Shown in pieces: positions 1 to 9,458 of a stretch of DNA of 64,000 bases. The notes below the pieces were generated by a model. The model made no database searches, was not told the DNA's origin, and saw only the letters and a program-made list of their open reading frames with translations. Numbering within the stretch: the first letter of the stretch is position 1; every line of letters begins with the position of its first letter. The stretch comes from Chlorobium sp. GTDB lineage: Bacteria > Bacteroidota > Chlorobiia > Chlorobiales > Chlorobiaceae. The translations under genes and the position numbers were made by a program. Location of the stretch: assembly GCA_005862225.1 (NCBI GenBank), contig SZXV01000005.1, positions 85,815 to 149,814 on the forward strand. Reading direction: 5' to 3'.

Positions 1-822
1 TATGAGCTTGGTGACTTTGGTATGGGAGGCGCTTTCATCAACAGGGGAGGCTATTATACACCTACAAAGGTTTTTACTGAATCCATTATGGCCGAGTACG
101 GCATCAATTGGATAAGACGAGCGGGAGTTTATAAGGTTGAACCCGGCAAAGCGTATTATGAAACACTGAATGGCGAAAATTTAATACAGGAGTTTGATTT
201 TGCCATGCTTATCCCCTCTTTTTCAGGAGTTGGATTAACCACTTATGACAAGAATGGACTTGATATAACAGAGCAGATGTTTGCGCCAAACAAGTTTATG
301 AAGGTTGATGCTGATTACACGGTTAAACCTTTTGAGGAGTGGACGGCTGATGACTGGCCGTCAATTTATCAGAACCCTCTCTATAAAAACATCTATGCTC
401 CCGGGATTGCCTTTGCGCCACCGCATCCAATATCCAAACCAATGTCAAGTCCGAGTGGCAGGCAAATTTTCCCTACAGCTCCCCGTACCGGGATGCCGGC
501 TGGTGTTATGGGGAAAATTGTAGCGCTGAATATTGCGGAAAAAATACAGGGAGCCCCGGAGCATCGCCATAAAGCATCAATGAGCAGAATGGGTGCAGCC
601 TGCGTCGTCTCTGCAGGATTTGGTTCGTTTGATGGACTTGGAGCATCAATGACTCTTTTTCCTGTTGTTCCGGACTGGGAAAAGTATCCGGAATGGGGTC
701 GTGACATGAACTATTCTCTTGGAGAAGCAGGACTTGCCGGGCATTGGCTGAAAGTGATCCTTCACTATTTGTTCTTTCATAAAGCGAAGGGCTATCCATT
801 CTGGTGGTTGATTCCTGAGTAA
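1..822 (+). CDS. Sulfide:quinone oxidoreductase-like flavoprotein, C-terminal part (cut by left edge)
   Basis: The reading frame is open from base 1, so the start lies outside the window and 273 residues are visible. It resembles the C-terminal half of the FAD-dependent sulfide:quinone oxidoreductase (SQR) family, membrane-associated flavoproteins that oxidise sulfide and reduce quinone. Visible features are GDFGMGGAFINRGGYYTPTK near the edge, a stretch reading LIPSFSGVGL typical of the second nucleotide-fold half, a PMSSPSGRQIFPTAPRTGMP segment, and a basic, aromatic C-terminus (KVILHYLFFHKAKGYPFWW) suited to membrane attachment. Only one cysteine (in GAACVV) is seen in this part, so the usual catalytic cysteines cannot be judged. 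Several SQR types occur in Chlorobiaceae; which type this is remains inference. Confidence 0.72.
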   Translation, partial: YELGDFGMGGAFINRGGYYTPTKVFTESIMAEYGINWIRRAGVYKVEPGKAYYETLNGENLIQEFDFAMLIPSFSGVGLTTYDKNGLDITEQMFAPNKFMKVDADYTVKPFEEWTADDWPSIYQNPLYKNIYAPGIAFAPPHPISKPMSSPSGRQIFPTAPRTGMPAGVMGKIVALNIAEKIQGAPEHRHKASMSRMGAACVVSAGFGSFDGLGASMTLFPVVPDWEKYPEWGRDMNYSLGEAGLAGHWLKVILHYLFFHKAKGYPFWWLIPE

Positions 823-849
823 TTTCGAAATGAAACAACTTTAAATTGT

Positions 850-1014
850 ATGACTATGGGTAAAAATCGAGTTAAGGCATATTATGACGAAGCATATCCT
901 CCGGTACCCTCAAAAGGCACACTGTACTGGCGGAAAAACCTTTTATGGCAGCTTGTCCGGTTTGTAGTATTAAACGTTAAAATTATGAGGATTGTGGTCG
1001 GAGGGCATTCCTGA
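850..1014 (+). CDS. Small basic protein downstream of the SQR-like gene (54 aa)
   Basis: A 54-residue ORF begins with ATG 27 bases after the SQR-like stop and ends at TGA. The protein starts MTMGKNRVKAYYDEAYPP and continues with an aromatic, basic and hydrophobic stretch (LYWRKNLLWQLVRFVVLNVK) that could be an amphipathic or membrane-associated helix. Its position directly behind the flavoprotein on the same strand suggests co-transcription, possibly as a membrane-associated accessory. I do not recognise a family. The amino-acid composition looks coding rather than random, but the short length keeps confidence moderate. Confidence 0.45.
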   Translation: MTMGKNRVKAYYDEAYPPVPSKGTLYWRKNLLWQLVRFVVLNVKIMRIVVGGHS

Positions 1015-1028
1015 TGCTGCAAAGCTGA

Positions 1029-1619
1029 TCAGTAGTGAACGGCGGCATAAAAAAGGTTTTTCTTAATCTCGCTTATGACAAACTGGTAGCTCTTACTGTT
1101 TTTCCACCAAAAAACACAATCCCACCATGCCGGGTTTGTTGGAACTATAATGAATTTTTTCGACGAACCTTTAAATGCACGGCTCCATGTCTGATGAATA
1201 CGGAGGAGGTGTGGAGGATCGCTGACAATAATTGCGCTATTCCATCCTTGTTTCCCCATTATGCTGGAGGTATTCAACGCCTCTTCCCAGGTTGTTTTTG
1301 ATTTGGCATCAATCTGAATTGCTTTTTTTGGAACGCCGAACTCCATTATGCGACGTTCACGCCAATTAGGGTGATTGGGATGATAAAACCTTTCATCTAT
1401 ACCTGTCAGAATAATGTGCGCAGCATATCCACTCTTGTAGAGTTCAGCTCCTTTAAGAACTCGAAGCCCATTATCGCCACCAAGCACGATGATCACATCA
1501 GCTTTTTCAGGGGCACTCCCATATTGTGAAAGCAACATGCCGAGGCTTAAAAAAATGAATGCAGCCAAAGCACTTATCGAACAAATAAAAATCAAGGCTG
1601 GTTTTAAAAACAGTCTCAT
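1029..1619 (-). CDS. YdcF/SanA-like DUF218 envelope protein
   Basis: This 196-residue protein has one N-terminal membrane segment (about residues 7-30) followed by a DUF218 (YdcF/ElyC/SanA) fold. Seen motifs are ADVIIVLGGDNGLRVLKGAELY with the Gly-Gly-Asp turn, HIILTGI, the ETTWEEA-type element KSKTTWEEALNTS, and AIIVSDPPHLLR. Family members are envelope-anchored proteins linked in enterobacteria to vancomycin sensitivity and peptidoglycan or lipid-carrier metabolism; the reaction is not established. It is convergent with the small ORF downstream of the SQR-like gene (14 bases between stops) and shows no operon partner. Confidence 0.75.
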   Translation of the reverse strand: MRLFLKPALIFICSISALAAFIFLSLGMLLSQYGSAPEKADVIIVLGGDNGLRVLKGAELYKSGYAAHIILTGIDERFYHPNHPNWRERRIMEFGVPKKAIQIDAKSKTTWEEALNTSSIMGKQGWNSAIIVSDPPHLLRIHQTWSRAFKGSSKKFIIVPTNPAWWDCVFWWKNSKSYQFVISEIKKNLFYAAVHY

Positions 1620-1804
1620 AGAGATGATAAGGGTAATTTTATCCGGTAAAAAAAGTAATATTTTGGTTACATTTTAAATCAAATGCTTTTTGAGACCAAA
1701 ATATGTTCAATTTCAGCAAACATTCTCCTGTGAATGAAGCTATCTCGCTGGAAATGTCTTGAATTTTATTGGAAGCTTCAAAGAATTTCTGTTACAAAAC
1801 AATA

Positions 1805-3883
1805 ATGAGCAACAATAATACAGGTACTCTTACTACAGAGGCGACAATTGGGGGTTACAAAGATATTTTTGGCAAATCCATTGCAGCCAATATGCCGGGC
1901 TCCTTTTCAATTAATGATGCCAGTGGGCGGCTTGTTTTATGGAATGAGTATCATCGTGATGAAATAGTTGGAAAATCTGACCATGAAATGCTTTTTACCA
2001 ATGCGTTAGAGGTCTTTCATCCGGAAGATAAAGCCAACGCATTTAAATCGATGCAGGTCATTTTGAATTCTGGTGCTGAAGTGACAACAGAAGGCAGAGT
2101 ATTGCTTTGCGGAGGTCCAAAATTTCAATGGAGAATGATAACTGGTCGTCGGATTATGGTTGATGACAATCCCTTTGTTATTGCTATTGGAATGAATATC
2201 ACAGAACGTAAGCGCTCAGAAGAAATGACAGCCTTTCGTTTACGGCTTGATTTTATGGCGGATTCACATTCAGTTGAAGAGTTGCTAAGGGAGACTCTTG
2301 ATGAGGCTGAACGCCTCACTGACAGTACTCTTGGCTTTTGTAACTTTATTTCTGATGATTTGAACGGGCTTTCATTACATGTCTTTTCTACGAAAATGCA
2401 AATGGGCTCGCAATGTACTCTTGGTCAGAAGGAACGGGTTCATTATCTGCCTGTGAACGAAGAGGTGATGTATGCTGATATTGTTAGGTCGCAGAGTGCG
2501 GTGATCAATAATTGCGATATACCAAAAATTCGTACAGATATGCCGACTACCAATGCTGAAATGAGGCGCAGAATGTTTTTTCCGCTCAAAAAAGGGCCAA
2601 ATGTTACGGCAATATTTTGCCTTGGAGATAAACCCTATGATTATGACAAGGATGATTTAAGAATTTTAAATGATCTTGCAGATTTTGCATGGGATGTTAT
2701 TACCCGAAAGCGAGCAAAGCAATCGGAACAAAAAATACAGGCAGTTCTGCTTCAGGCTCAGAAAATGAAGCTGGCAGGTCAGCTTGCCGGTGGCATGGCT
2801 CACGATTTCAATACGATGTTACAGGTAATCCTGGGGAATGTCACAATGGCCATTGCGACTCAGGGCATTCCAAAGCCTTTGCACAACAATCTCAAGGATA
2901 TTTTCAAGGCTGTCGAACATTCTGCTGATCTGTCCCGTCAACTTATTGCGTTTTCTCAACAACACTCCATTATGCCAATTGTTCTTGATTTGAACAAGCT
3001 GATTGAGCGGATGATTCCTGCTCTTAAACGGAGGGTTGGAGAAAATATTGCGCTTGAATGGATATCCGCACCCCACCTCTCTTTGATCAAGGTAGATCCC
3101 GCTCAAATAGAACTGATGCTTGGAAATCTTTGCCTCAATGCCTGTGATGCGATCACCGGAATAGGAACGATAGTCATCCAAACAGGTCGGGTTCATGTTG
3201 AAAAAGAGGCATGTCTGGCTGCTCATCCCTGCAAAAAGCCAGGAGACTATGTGACTCTTGTGGTCACTGACAACGGTTGCGGCATAGAAAAAAAGGATAT
3301 TCCCTATATTTTCGAACCTTTTTTTACCACCAAAGATAGCGGAAAAAGAGCAGGGATGGGTCTTTCAAGCATCTATGGCATAGCCAAACAAAACAATGCC
3401 TTCATTGATTGCCTGAGTGAGCGCGGAAAGGGAAGTGCCTTTACAATATATTTTCCCCGCCAGAAAGGTTATGAAGAGATTGATGAGCAACTTGAACAAC
3501 CTCCACCGGTCATTTGTTGCAAAGAAACGATTCTGCTTGTCGAATCAGAACCTGATATCCTCAATATCTGCAAGTTATCGCTTGAAAATAATGGTTATAA
3601 AGTCCTTGACGCAACGACTTCCGCTGAAGCAATCAACATTGCTTTCGCATACAAGGGGCAAATTCATTTGCTGTTGACCGATGTTGTCTTGCCCGAGATA
3701 AACGGTTGTGATCTTTCGAAAAAGCTGCTGTCAATCTATCCCCAACTTAAAACTCTGTTTATGTCCGGTTACATGACCGCAGGTATTACGGGAGATGAAT
3801 TTCCGGAGGCGCATATTATTGAAAAGCCATTTTCTGTCAACAAGCTTCTTTTGGCTCTATTGAACATCTTTGAGGGACAATAA
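1805..3883 (+). CDS. Hybrid sensor histidine kinase (PAS-GAF-HisKA-HATPase-REC)
   Basis: The product is a soluble-looking hybrid kinase of 692 residues. From N to C it has a PAS-like domain (about 25-135, ending in the PAC-like NITERKRSEEMTAF), a GAF-like domain (about 145-300), a HisKA dimerisation domain with the phospho-acceptor His333 in GGMAHDFNTML, an HATPase_c domain (N box LGNLCLNACDAI, G1 DNGCGIEKKDI, F box EPFFTTKDSGKRAGMGL), and a receiver domain whose acceptor is Asp626 in LLTDVVLPEING. No membrane segment is seen, so the signal is probably cytoplasmic, for example redox, light or a small ligand. ATG at 1805 is taken as start; an in-frame TTG at 1769 would add 12 residues. No partner response regulator lies nearby. 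Confidence 0.88.
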   Translation: MSNNNTGTLTTEATIGGYKDIFGKSIAANMPGSFSINDASGRLVLWNEYHRDEIVGKSDHEMLFTNALEVFHPEDKANAFKSMQVILNSGAEVTTEGRVLLCGGPKFQWRMITGRRIMVDDNPFVIAIGMNITERKRSEEMTAFRLRLDFMADSHSVEELLRETLDEAERLTDSTLGFCNFISDDLNGLSLHVFSTKMQMGSQCTLGQKERVHYLPVNEEVMYADIVRSQSAVINNCDIPKIRTDMPTTNAEMRRRMFFPLKKGPNVTAIFCLGDKPYDYDKDDLRILNDLADFAWDVITRKRAKQSEQKIQAVLLQAQKMKLAGQLAGGMAHDFNTMLQVILGNVTMAIATQGIPKPLHNNLKDIFKAVEHSADLSRQLIAFSQQHSIMPIVLDLNKLIERMIPALKRRVGENIALEWISAPHLSLIKVDPAQIELMLGNLCLNACDAITGIGTIVIQTGRVHVEKEACLAAHPCKKPGDYVTLVVTDNGCGIEKKDIPYIFEPFFTTKDSGKRAGMGLSSIYGIAKQNNAFIDCLSERGKGSAFTIYFPRQKGYEEIDEQLEQPPPVICCKETILLVESEPDILNICKLSLENNGYKVLDATTSAEAINIAFAYKGQIHLLLTDVVLPEINGCDLSKKLLSIYPQLKTLFMSGYMTAGITGDEFPEAHIIEKPFSVNKLLLALLNIFEGQ

Positions 3884-3921
3884 TGCCAGACTTCAGAAAC
3901 CGTTAGCTTCTCGGCATAGAA

Positions 3922-4566
3922 TCAGGAGGGCTCTGTACTGTTATTTTTAGATTGCTCCTGTATAGGAAGGGATGGTAATTTATCTGCAGACAAGTCAAGC
4001 AGGCGTACGGCACCGGCAAATTTTTTTTCGTAATAGTTTTTAAGTTGGTCTTCGGTAATTCCCTTGGAAAGTGAAGAGTGAACAAATGTGTCGTTACCTA
4101 TAAATATACCAACATGGTTTATGTGCAGCCCCTTTGTCTGAAAAAACACAAGATCACCAGGCTGCAACTCATTTTTGCTGACTTTATTGCCTATTGCTGA
4201 CATCTCTTTTGACGATCGGGGAAGATGCATATTAAACACCTTGTTATACATAAAGCGCACAAAACCTGAGCAATCAAACCCTGCCGGAGTTTGACCACCA
4301 AAACGGTATCGTGTTCCAAAATATTGACCGACATGAGCAAAAAAACTCTGCATGGCAGTGGAAAAACGAGGAGATCCTACAGTAGATGCCTGAGATACAT
4401 TTGAAGGAGTATTATCAGGTGTACCGTCACAACGTCCTATATTAGGCTCTGCAAACTGAAATATTGAGGCAAGAACACAAACAGTGATATATTTAGCAAA
4501 TACGGAAATCTTTTTTGGTACCGGAGGCAGTTTGAACAATAAAGAAAAATTCTGATGACGAGTCAT
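3922..4566 (-). CDS. NlpC/P60 family cell-wall endopeptidase
   Basis: A 214-residue exported protein with an N-terminal hydrophobic segment (about residues 20-38) and a C-terminal NlpC/P60 domain. Catalytic Cys is in GFDCSGFVRF, the first His in GLHINHVGIFIGND, and a further conserved His in TFVHSSLSKG. The domain also shows YRFGGQTPAGFDCSG, LPRSS and LQPGDLVFF, all characteristic. Family enzymes cleave D-gamma-glutamyl-meso-diaminopimelate bonds of peptidoglycan, so this is probably a periplasmic peptidoglycan hydrolase. The C-terminal tail after the domain (about 25 residues) is polar and low in complexity. Convergent with the sensor kinase gene. Confidence 0.88.
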   Translation of the reverse strand: MTRHQNFSLLFKLPPVPKKISVFAKYITVCVLASIFQFAEPNIGRCDGTPDNTPSNVSQASTVGSPRFSTAMQSFFAHVGQYFGTRYRFGGQTPAGFDCSGFVRFMYNKVFNMHLPRSSKEMSAIGNKVSKNELQPGDLVFFQTKGLHINHVGIFIGNDTFVHSSLSKGITEDQLKNYYEKKFAGAVRLLDLSADKLPSLPIQEQSKNNSTEPS

Positions 4567-4816
4567 AAAAAAATCGTTTTATACTTTTCTCACCAATAAC
4601 TGATTGTAATGTACAATTATGTAACGAAATATCCCAGTTTCAATCCAAATAAACCGGCATTTTTTTGTGCGTTCATTGAATATCGTTGGCCAGGAAATTA
4701 TCTTCGTAAACCATTGTTTTCCCGTTTTTTATTGAGAAAAGTTTTTCATAAATTAGGCACTTCCAAAAAGTCAGTCATGAAAGACGGGTTTGTTTAACCT
4801 ATTTTTTTATAAGGCG

Positions 4817-5860
4817 ATGAAGCATTTGCTCCCTGTACTTCTGTTCTTTATGTTCATTGTTTCGGGATGTTCCGGCCAAAAGGCTAAAGAAACAGGAAAA
4901 GCTGACTCTGTGGCACGTCCATTACAGATAGGCCTTGTTTTTGATGTGGGAGGTCGTGGCGATAAATCATTTAATGATTCAGCGTATAACGGTCTTGAAC
5001 TTGCCAGAAGCAAGCATGGGATTAATTTTATTTATGTGGAACCTCAGGGTGAAGGAGCTGACCGGGAATCAGCGTTGCGTCAGATGGCCAGCGATCCGGA
5101 TGTTGGGCTGATTATTGGTGTGGGTCTTCTTTTCAGTGATGATATTACCAGAATTGCTGCTGAATTTCCCGATAAAAAATTTGTCTGCATTGACTATATA
5201 ACTCAACCAAAAGTTACAATACCGGCAAATCTCCAGGGAATTGTTTTTGAAGAGAAAAAAGGCTCTTTTCTTGCAGGTGCCCTTGCAGGACTCGTGACCA
5301 AAACTAAAACAGTCGGTTTTATAGGTGGTATGGAGTCAAGCGTCATCAAAAAATTTGAAACAGGTTTTGTCAAGGGTGTTCACACAATAAATCCTGATAT
5401 CAGAGTTATTTCAGGCTATATCGGTATGACTGGAAGCGCCTTTGCCAATCCGGCCAAGGGGCGGGAGCTTGCACTTGGACAGTATGCCAGGGGAGCTGAC
5501 ATTATTTATCAGGCTGCCGGAGCCAGTGGTCTTGGAGTTATTGAGGCAGCAAGAGAGAGCAAGGCTTTTGTCATTTGTACCGATCGAGATCAGGAGCCGG
5601 AAGCGCCGGGGTTTGTACTATCCAGTATGACCAAAGCTGTTGACAGAGCTGTGCTGAAAACAGTTGAAAATGTTCTTGATGGAACTTTCAAAGGCGGGGG
5701 AGTATCTGTTTTTGGTCTTGCAGATCGCTATACGGACTATGTTTACAATGATAAAAACGCAGCACTGATCGGCTCCAAAAATCATGATCAGCTCGAAGAT
5801 ATTCGCAATAAGTTAGTAGCAGGAAAAATTGTTGTCGATGATACCGCCGTTGTACAATGA
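4817..5860 (+). CDS. BMP/PnrA-family nucleoside-binding lipoprotein
   Basis: This is a 347-residue substrate-binding lipoprotein of the basic membrane protein (BMP/Med/PnrA) family, known from purine-nucleoside ABC importers. The start MKHLLPVLLFF with lipobox VSGC gives a type II signal peptide, so it should be tethered in the periplasm. Seen family motifs are GLVFDVGGRGDKSFNDSAY, the DPDVGLIIGVGLLFSDDI element, GFIGGMESSVIKKFETGFVKG and DIIYQAAGASGLGVIEAA. An in-frame TTG at 4790 would extend it, but the ATG at 4817 gives the better signal peptide. No ABC ATPase or permease of the matching importer lies next to it, so the partner is elsewhere or it acts as an orphan sensor protein. Confidence 0.87.
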   Translation: MKHLLPVLLFFMFIVSGCSGQKAKETGKADSVARPLQIGLVFDVGGRGDKSFNDSAYNGLELARSKHGINFIYVEPQGEGADRESALRQMASDPDVGLIIGVGLLFSDDITRIAAEFPDKKFVCIDYITQPKVTIPANLQGIVFEEKKGSFLAGALAGLVTKTKTVGFIGGMESSVIKKFETGFVKGVHTINPDIRVISGYIGMTGSAFANPAKGRELALGQYARGADIIYQAAGASGLGVIEAARESKAFVICTDRDQEPEAPGFVLSSMTKAVDRAVLKTVENVLDGTFKGGGVSVFGLADRYTDYVYNDKNAALIGSKNHDQLEDIRNKLVAGKIVVDDTAVVQ

Positions 5861-5946
5861 TGATTGCATGATCAGTCAGAAAGGACTTGTGGTCGTTCTC
5901 CAAGCGGATAAATGCTTGATTTTTAATTGTTTGAAGAAAAATACTG

Positions 5947-6942
5947 GTGAATAATAATATTCTTGTCACAGGAGCAACTGGTTTTATTGGGTCGAGTCTT
6001 GTTAAAAAACTGGCTGAAACTGATGATAAAATTTTCATTCTTGTTCGTAAAAGTTCTGATTTAACCTCTCTTACAGACATCCTTCACAAGGTTCATCTTG
6101 TTTATGGTGACATTACAGACCGGTCTTCGCTGGATTCTGCCATGCAGGGAATTGACTTTGTCTATCACTCTGCAGGACTGACCTATATGGGGGATAAAAA
6201 GAACGCATTGCTTTACAAAATCAACGTTGATGGCACCCGCAATATCCTGCAAGCTTCAGCCATTGCCGGTGTTAAAAGAGTTGTACATGTCAGTTCGATA
6301 ACTGCTGTTGGAATTGCCTTCAATAAAAAGCCGGTTGATGAATCAGTTATCTGGAATTTTGATACTATCAGCCTGGAATATGCCAGGACAAAACACCTTT
6401 CTGAAATGGAGGTTGCCGAAGCCGTAAAAAAGGGGCTGGATTGCGTTATTGTCAATCCGGCTTTTGTTTTTGGGGCTGGCGACATCAATTTCAATGCCGG
6501 GCGCATCATCAAGGATATCTATAACAAAAGACTCCCGTTTTATCCGCTTGGGGGTATTTGTGTGGTTGATGTTGAAATTGTTTCAGAAGCAATTATAAGC
6601 GCCATGAAAAAAGGGAAAACAGGGGAGCGGTACATCCTTGGTGGCGAAAACGTCTCATACAAACAGCTTGCTGATACGATATCACGGATTACCGGTGCTC
6701 CAAGAGTTCACTTTCCACTCCCATTCTGGACTGCAAAAATATTGAAATCAGCTCTTGATCTTTACAAGAACAAAAACCGGATATCCAAGCTTTTCAATAT
6801 GTCCATGTTCAGGGTTGCTTCTCATTTCCTCTATTTTGATTCTTCCAAAGCAATCCGCGATCTTAACCTGCGATATGAATCACACGAACACAGTATCAGA
6901 AATGCCTATGAGTGGTATCGTGAAAGGAATATGCTGAATTGA
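5947..6942 (+). CDS. Extended SDR NAD(P)-dependent epimerase/reductase
   Basis: A 331-residue short-chain dehydrogenase of the extended type. The N-terminal NAD(P) motif is TGATGFIGSSL (TGxxGxxG, residues about 8-15), followed by GDITDRSSLDSAM and DFVYHSAG. The catalytic pair is YARTK (YxxxK), with a preceding VSSITAVG serine region. Such enzymes act on nucleotide sugars, dihydroflavonol-like ketones or sterol-like substrates; the sequence alone does not choose between them. Translation begins at GTG (5947). It is 86 bases behind the BMP lipoprotein gene and ends 2 bases from the convergent methyltransferase. Confidence 0.82.
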   Translation: MNNNILVTGATGFIGSSLVKKLAETDDKIFILVRKSSDLTSLTDILHKVHLVYGDITDRSSLDSAMQGIDFVYHSAGLTYMGDKKNALLYKINVDGTRNILQASAIAGVKRVVHVSSITAVGIAFNKKPVDESVIWNFDTISLEYARTKHLSEMEVAEAVKKGLDCVIVNPAFVFGAGDINFNAGRIIKDIYNKRLPFYPLGGICVVDVEIVSEAIISAMKKGKTGERYILGGENVSYKQLADTISRITGAPRVHFPLPFWTAKILKSALDLYKNKNRISKLFNMSMFRVASHFLYFDSSKAIRDLNLRYESHEHSIRNAYEWYRERNMLN

Positions 6943-6944
6943 AA

Positions 6945-7733
6945 TTATCGCTTTTGACAAAAGATCATCATTCTTGGTGAATCGTTTTTCAGGAATGGTT
7001 CACCGTCATAGTTGCCGACGATAGAGCTTACGGCAAATCCCTCTTGCTGAAGCATTGCAAGAATCTCCTCTTCGTTATAGAGCCGGACTGATTCCCTGAA
7101 GGTGATTGTTTCACCCGAAGGTGAGCTGATAGTCATGCGTTTTACTATTCTGTTGTCATGTAATTCACGATCTTCATACACGGCAAGCTCTCCGACAGTT
7201 CGTCGTGACTGAGCCACCAGATTGTTGGCAAGGTGGAGAGGATTAAGAAGATCAAGCACATACCACCCACCACGTTTAAGCAATTTGTAAACTCTTTGAA
7301 GGACAAGCTGATCATCTTCCTTCATATCGAAATAGCCAAAGCTGGTAAAAAGCTGAACCACAAGATCATAGAGGCTGTCAGACTGAATGTCTCTCATATC
7401 GCAACAAGTCCAATCTATCGACAAAGAACTTTCTGACGCAGCTTTACGGGCCTCCTCCAGGAGAAATGGTGAAAGATCGTTGCCTGTGACACTGTAGTCA
7501 AGTCGGGCGAGTTCAAGTGCGTGACGTCCAGCCCCACAGGCCATATCAAGGACAGATAATGATGATGGCTCTTTCAGGTTAAAACCAGATATTGAAAGAA
7601 TGGTATGAATACAGCGGGCAGCCTCTGCATGATCCCGGTGGCTGTATAATTCAAGATACAGTGGATGATTAAACCACTCTTCAAACCAGTTGCAACCCAC
7701 CTCTTTTCCTTGGGAATCGAGCAGTTCTGACAT
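6945..7733 (-). CDS. Class I SAM-dependent methyltransferase
   Basis: A 262-residue methyltransferase beginning at MSELLDSQGKEV (ATG at 7733); an upstream in-frame extension to 7778 is hydrophobic and looks non-native. Motif I is VLDMACGAGRHALELA, the acidic end of strand 2 is in GNDLSPFLLEEAR, motif II region is CDMRDI with DLVVQLFTSFGYF, and post-motif III GGWYVLDLLNP. This is the small-molecule methyltransferase-25/11 type; the substrate is unknown. The convergent SDR gene stops 2 bases away, so the two messages overlap at their 3' ends. Confidence 0.82.
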   Translation of the reverse strand: MSELLDSQGKEVGCNWFEEWFNHPLYLELYSHRDHAEAARCIHTILSISGFNLKEPSSLSVLDMACGAGRHALELARLDYSVTGNDLSPFLLEEARKAASESSLSIDWTCCDMRDIQSDSLYDLVVQLFTSFGYFDMKEDDQLVLQRVYKLLKRGGWYVLDLLNPLHLANNLVAQSRRTVGELAVYEDRELHDNRIVKRMTISSPSGETITFRESVRLYNEEEILAMLQQEGFAVSSIVGNYDGEPFLKNDSPRMMIFCQKR

Positions 7734-7810
7734 ATCAATGAGGATCAAAAAGTAAAAAAGCAAGCGGAACGGGGGCATGCAGTGATGCCCCGCTCAAGGA
7801 TCCTGTATGC

Positions 7811-8005
7811 TTATTTTGCGTAATCGGTAATTGCTTTTGCAAGAATTACCTGGTCATTTTCTCCATTCGGGATTCGGACGTTTTTTTCAATGAATTTCCA
7901 TGCATTTGTTTTTTCTGACTTCACAGAAAAAATAAGTTTCGCGCATTTAAAATCACTGGTGCCCGATTTTTTGCCTTTATCTGCAAATGTTTGCTTTTTT
8001 GCCAT
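7811..8005 (-). CDS. Small basic protein, possible DUF4295-like ribosome-associated protein
   Basis: A 64-residue protein that starts MAKKQTFADKGKK and carries KCAKLIFSVKSEKTNAW followed by KFIEKNVRIPNGEND. The MAKK start, basic N-terminus and the K-x-V-K-S-x-K-T-x-A-x-x-F-x-E pattern recall DUF4295, a very small protein of Bacteroidota that is ribosome-associated, but the spacing differs and I treat this as a resemblance only. It stands alone with about 120 bases of AT-rich DNA upstream that may hold its promoter. Coding composition is convincing. Confidence 0.6.
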   Translation of the reverse strand: MAKKQTFADKGKKSGTSDFKCAKLIFSVKSEKTNAWKFIEKNVRIPNGENDQVILAKAITDYAK

Positions 8006-8129
8006 GACTCGTAATGTAGTTCGATTGGGTTAAAACACGGTGCTTTTCTTTACTGCATTTGTAATGAAAAATGTATGTTAAGTTAATAAAAAAAATTCCG
8101 ACAACCAAGCTCTTATCCGCATGAAATGC

Positions 8130-9458
8130 TTACAACTGTTCTGATTCAATGAGTAGTCCCTTATGGAAGATCCCGATCGCTTTTCCCTTCAGGGAGCGGT
8201 CAATAAATGGAGTGTTTGATGATTTAGATTTCAACGAATGTAAAGTGACGTTCCAACTTGCCTCAGGATCAATAATTGTAAAATTGGCATTTTCTCCGGG
8301 TTGAAATAAAATCGGTTTGAGTTTCATGATAGCTCTTGGGTTGACCGACAAGAGTTCGATTGCGCGATTCATGGTAATGACATGTTTATCAACCAGCTCT
8401 GTCATGGTTAATCCCAATGAAGTCTCAAGGCCAATAATCCCGAATGAAACCTGATCAGGAGGGCACTCTTTTTCATGAGAGGCATGAGGAGCATGATCTG
8501 TGGCAATGGCATCAATTGTCCCGTCTGCAATCCCTTCAAGCAGAGCTTCACGGTTTTCTTTTGATGAAAGAGGAGGTTTCATGATATAGTTACCTTTTCG
8601 TTCGGCCATAAAAAGATCCTCATCACAAAGAGTAAAATGGTGAGGGGTGACTTCACAGGTAACCTGGAGTCCTTCGCTTTTTGCCTTACGGACAAGATCA
8701 AGCGCCGTTTTGGTGCTGATATGTGCAACATGATAACGAGGTCTGATGGTCGGGTCGAGCAGCTTGTGTTCCTCAATATAGCGCATCAACAGCAGGTCTC
8801 GGTTCAGCATTATGGCTTCTGATACATCCGGAATGCCCTTAAGGCCCAGTTTGGTCGAAAAAAGACCCTCATTCATGATTGCGTCAATGGTAAGCGATCG
8901 ATCTTCACAATGCTGAATAATGAGCAGATCAAAATTTAAAGCGTATTCAAAGGCCAGCCGCATGATCTGACTGTTCTGAATAGCAGAACCATCATCAGAG
9001 ACCGCCGTCACTCTGCATGAGCTGAACTGACCGAATGGCGCAAGATGTTCTCCCTTGCTTCCTGCGGTCATTGCTCCAATAACTTCGATATCGATGGGAA
9101 GCCTGGTCGAATGATGATGGAGGTAGGCAACACCAAGCGGACTGTCAATAACAGGTTTTGTGTTCGGCATAAGAGCCACACCGGTAAAACCACCTGCAAG
9201 TGCTGCCTGAGCGCCGCTTTCAAGAGTTTCCTTGTACTCCTGACCTGGCTCCCTGAAATGGCAATGCATATCAAAAAGTCCCGGGACAAGTATTTTTCCC
9301 CGAAGATCAATAACTCTGTCATCTGGCAATGGAACAGGCACTTCATTGCCGTAAAAAACTTCCTCAATGAGCCCGCTGTTACTCACTTTAATCGTTCCTG
9401 TGAGATCAAGCTGTTCGAGAGGATTAAGAAGGCGTGCCTGTTGAAAAATATAACTCAT
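8130..9458 (-). CDS. pyrC: Dihydroorotase
   Basis: Dihydroorotase catalyses the reversible cyclisation of N-carbamoyl-L-aspartate to dihydroorotate in pyrimidine synthesis. The 442-residue product matches the type I family length. Seen are the metal-binding DMHCHFREPGQEYKETLESG, the substrate region ALMPNTKPVID, a central metal-ligand QHCED, HVAHIST, and the catalytic ATDHAPH near the C-terminus, followed by FGIIGLETSLGL. I chose ATG at 9458 (MSYIFQQARLLNP); the in-frame extension to 9578 has no family character. It is divergent from the cyclo-ligase gene. Confidence 0.93.
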   Translation of the reverse strand: MSYIFQQARLLNPLEQLDLTGTIKVSNSGLIEEVFYGNEVPVPLPDDRVIDLRGKILVPGLFDMHCHFREPGQEYKETLESGAQAALAGGFTGVALMPNTKPVIDSPLGVAYLHHHSTRLPIDIEVIGAMTAGSKGEHLAPFGQFSSCRVTAVSDDGSAIQNSQIMRLAFEYALNFDLLIIQHCEDRSLTIDAIMNEGLFSTKLGLKGIPDVSEAIMLNRDLLLMRYIEEHKLLDPTIRPRYHVAHISTKTALDLVRKAKSEGLQVTCEVTPHHFTLCDEDLFMAERKGNYIMKPPLSSKENREALLEGIADGTIDAIATDHAPHASHEKECPPDQVSFGIIGLETSLGLTMTELVDKHVITMNRAIELLSVNPRAIMKLKPILFQPGENANFTIIDPEASWNVTLHSLKSKSSNTPFIDRSLKGKAIGIFHKGLLIESEQL

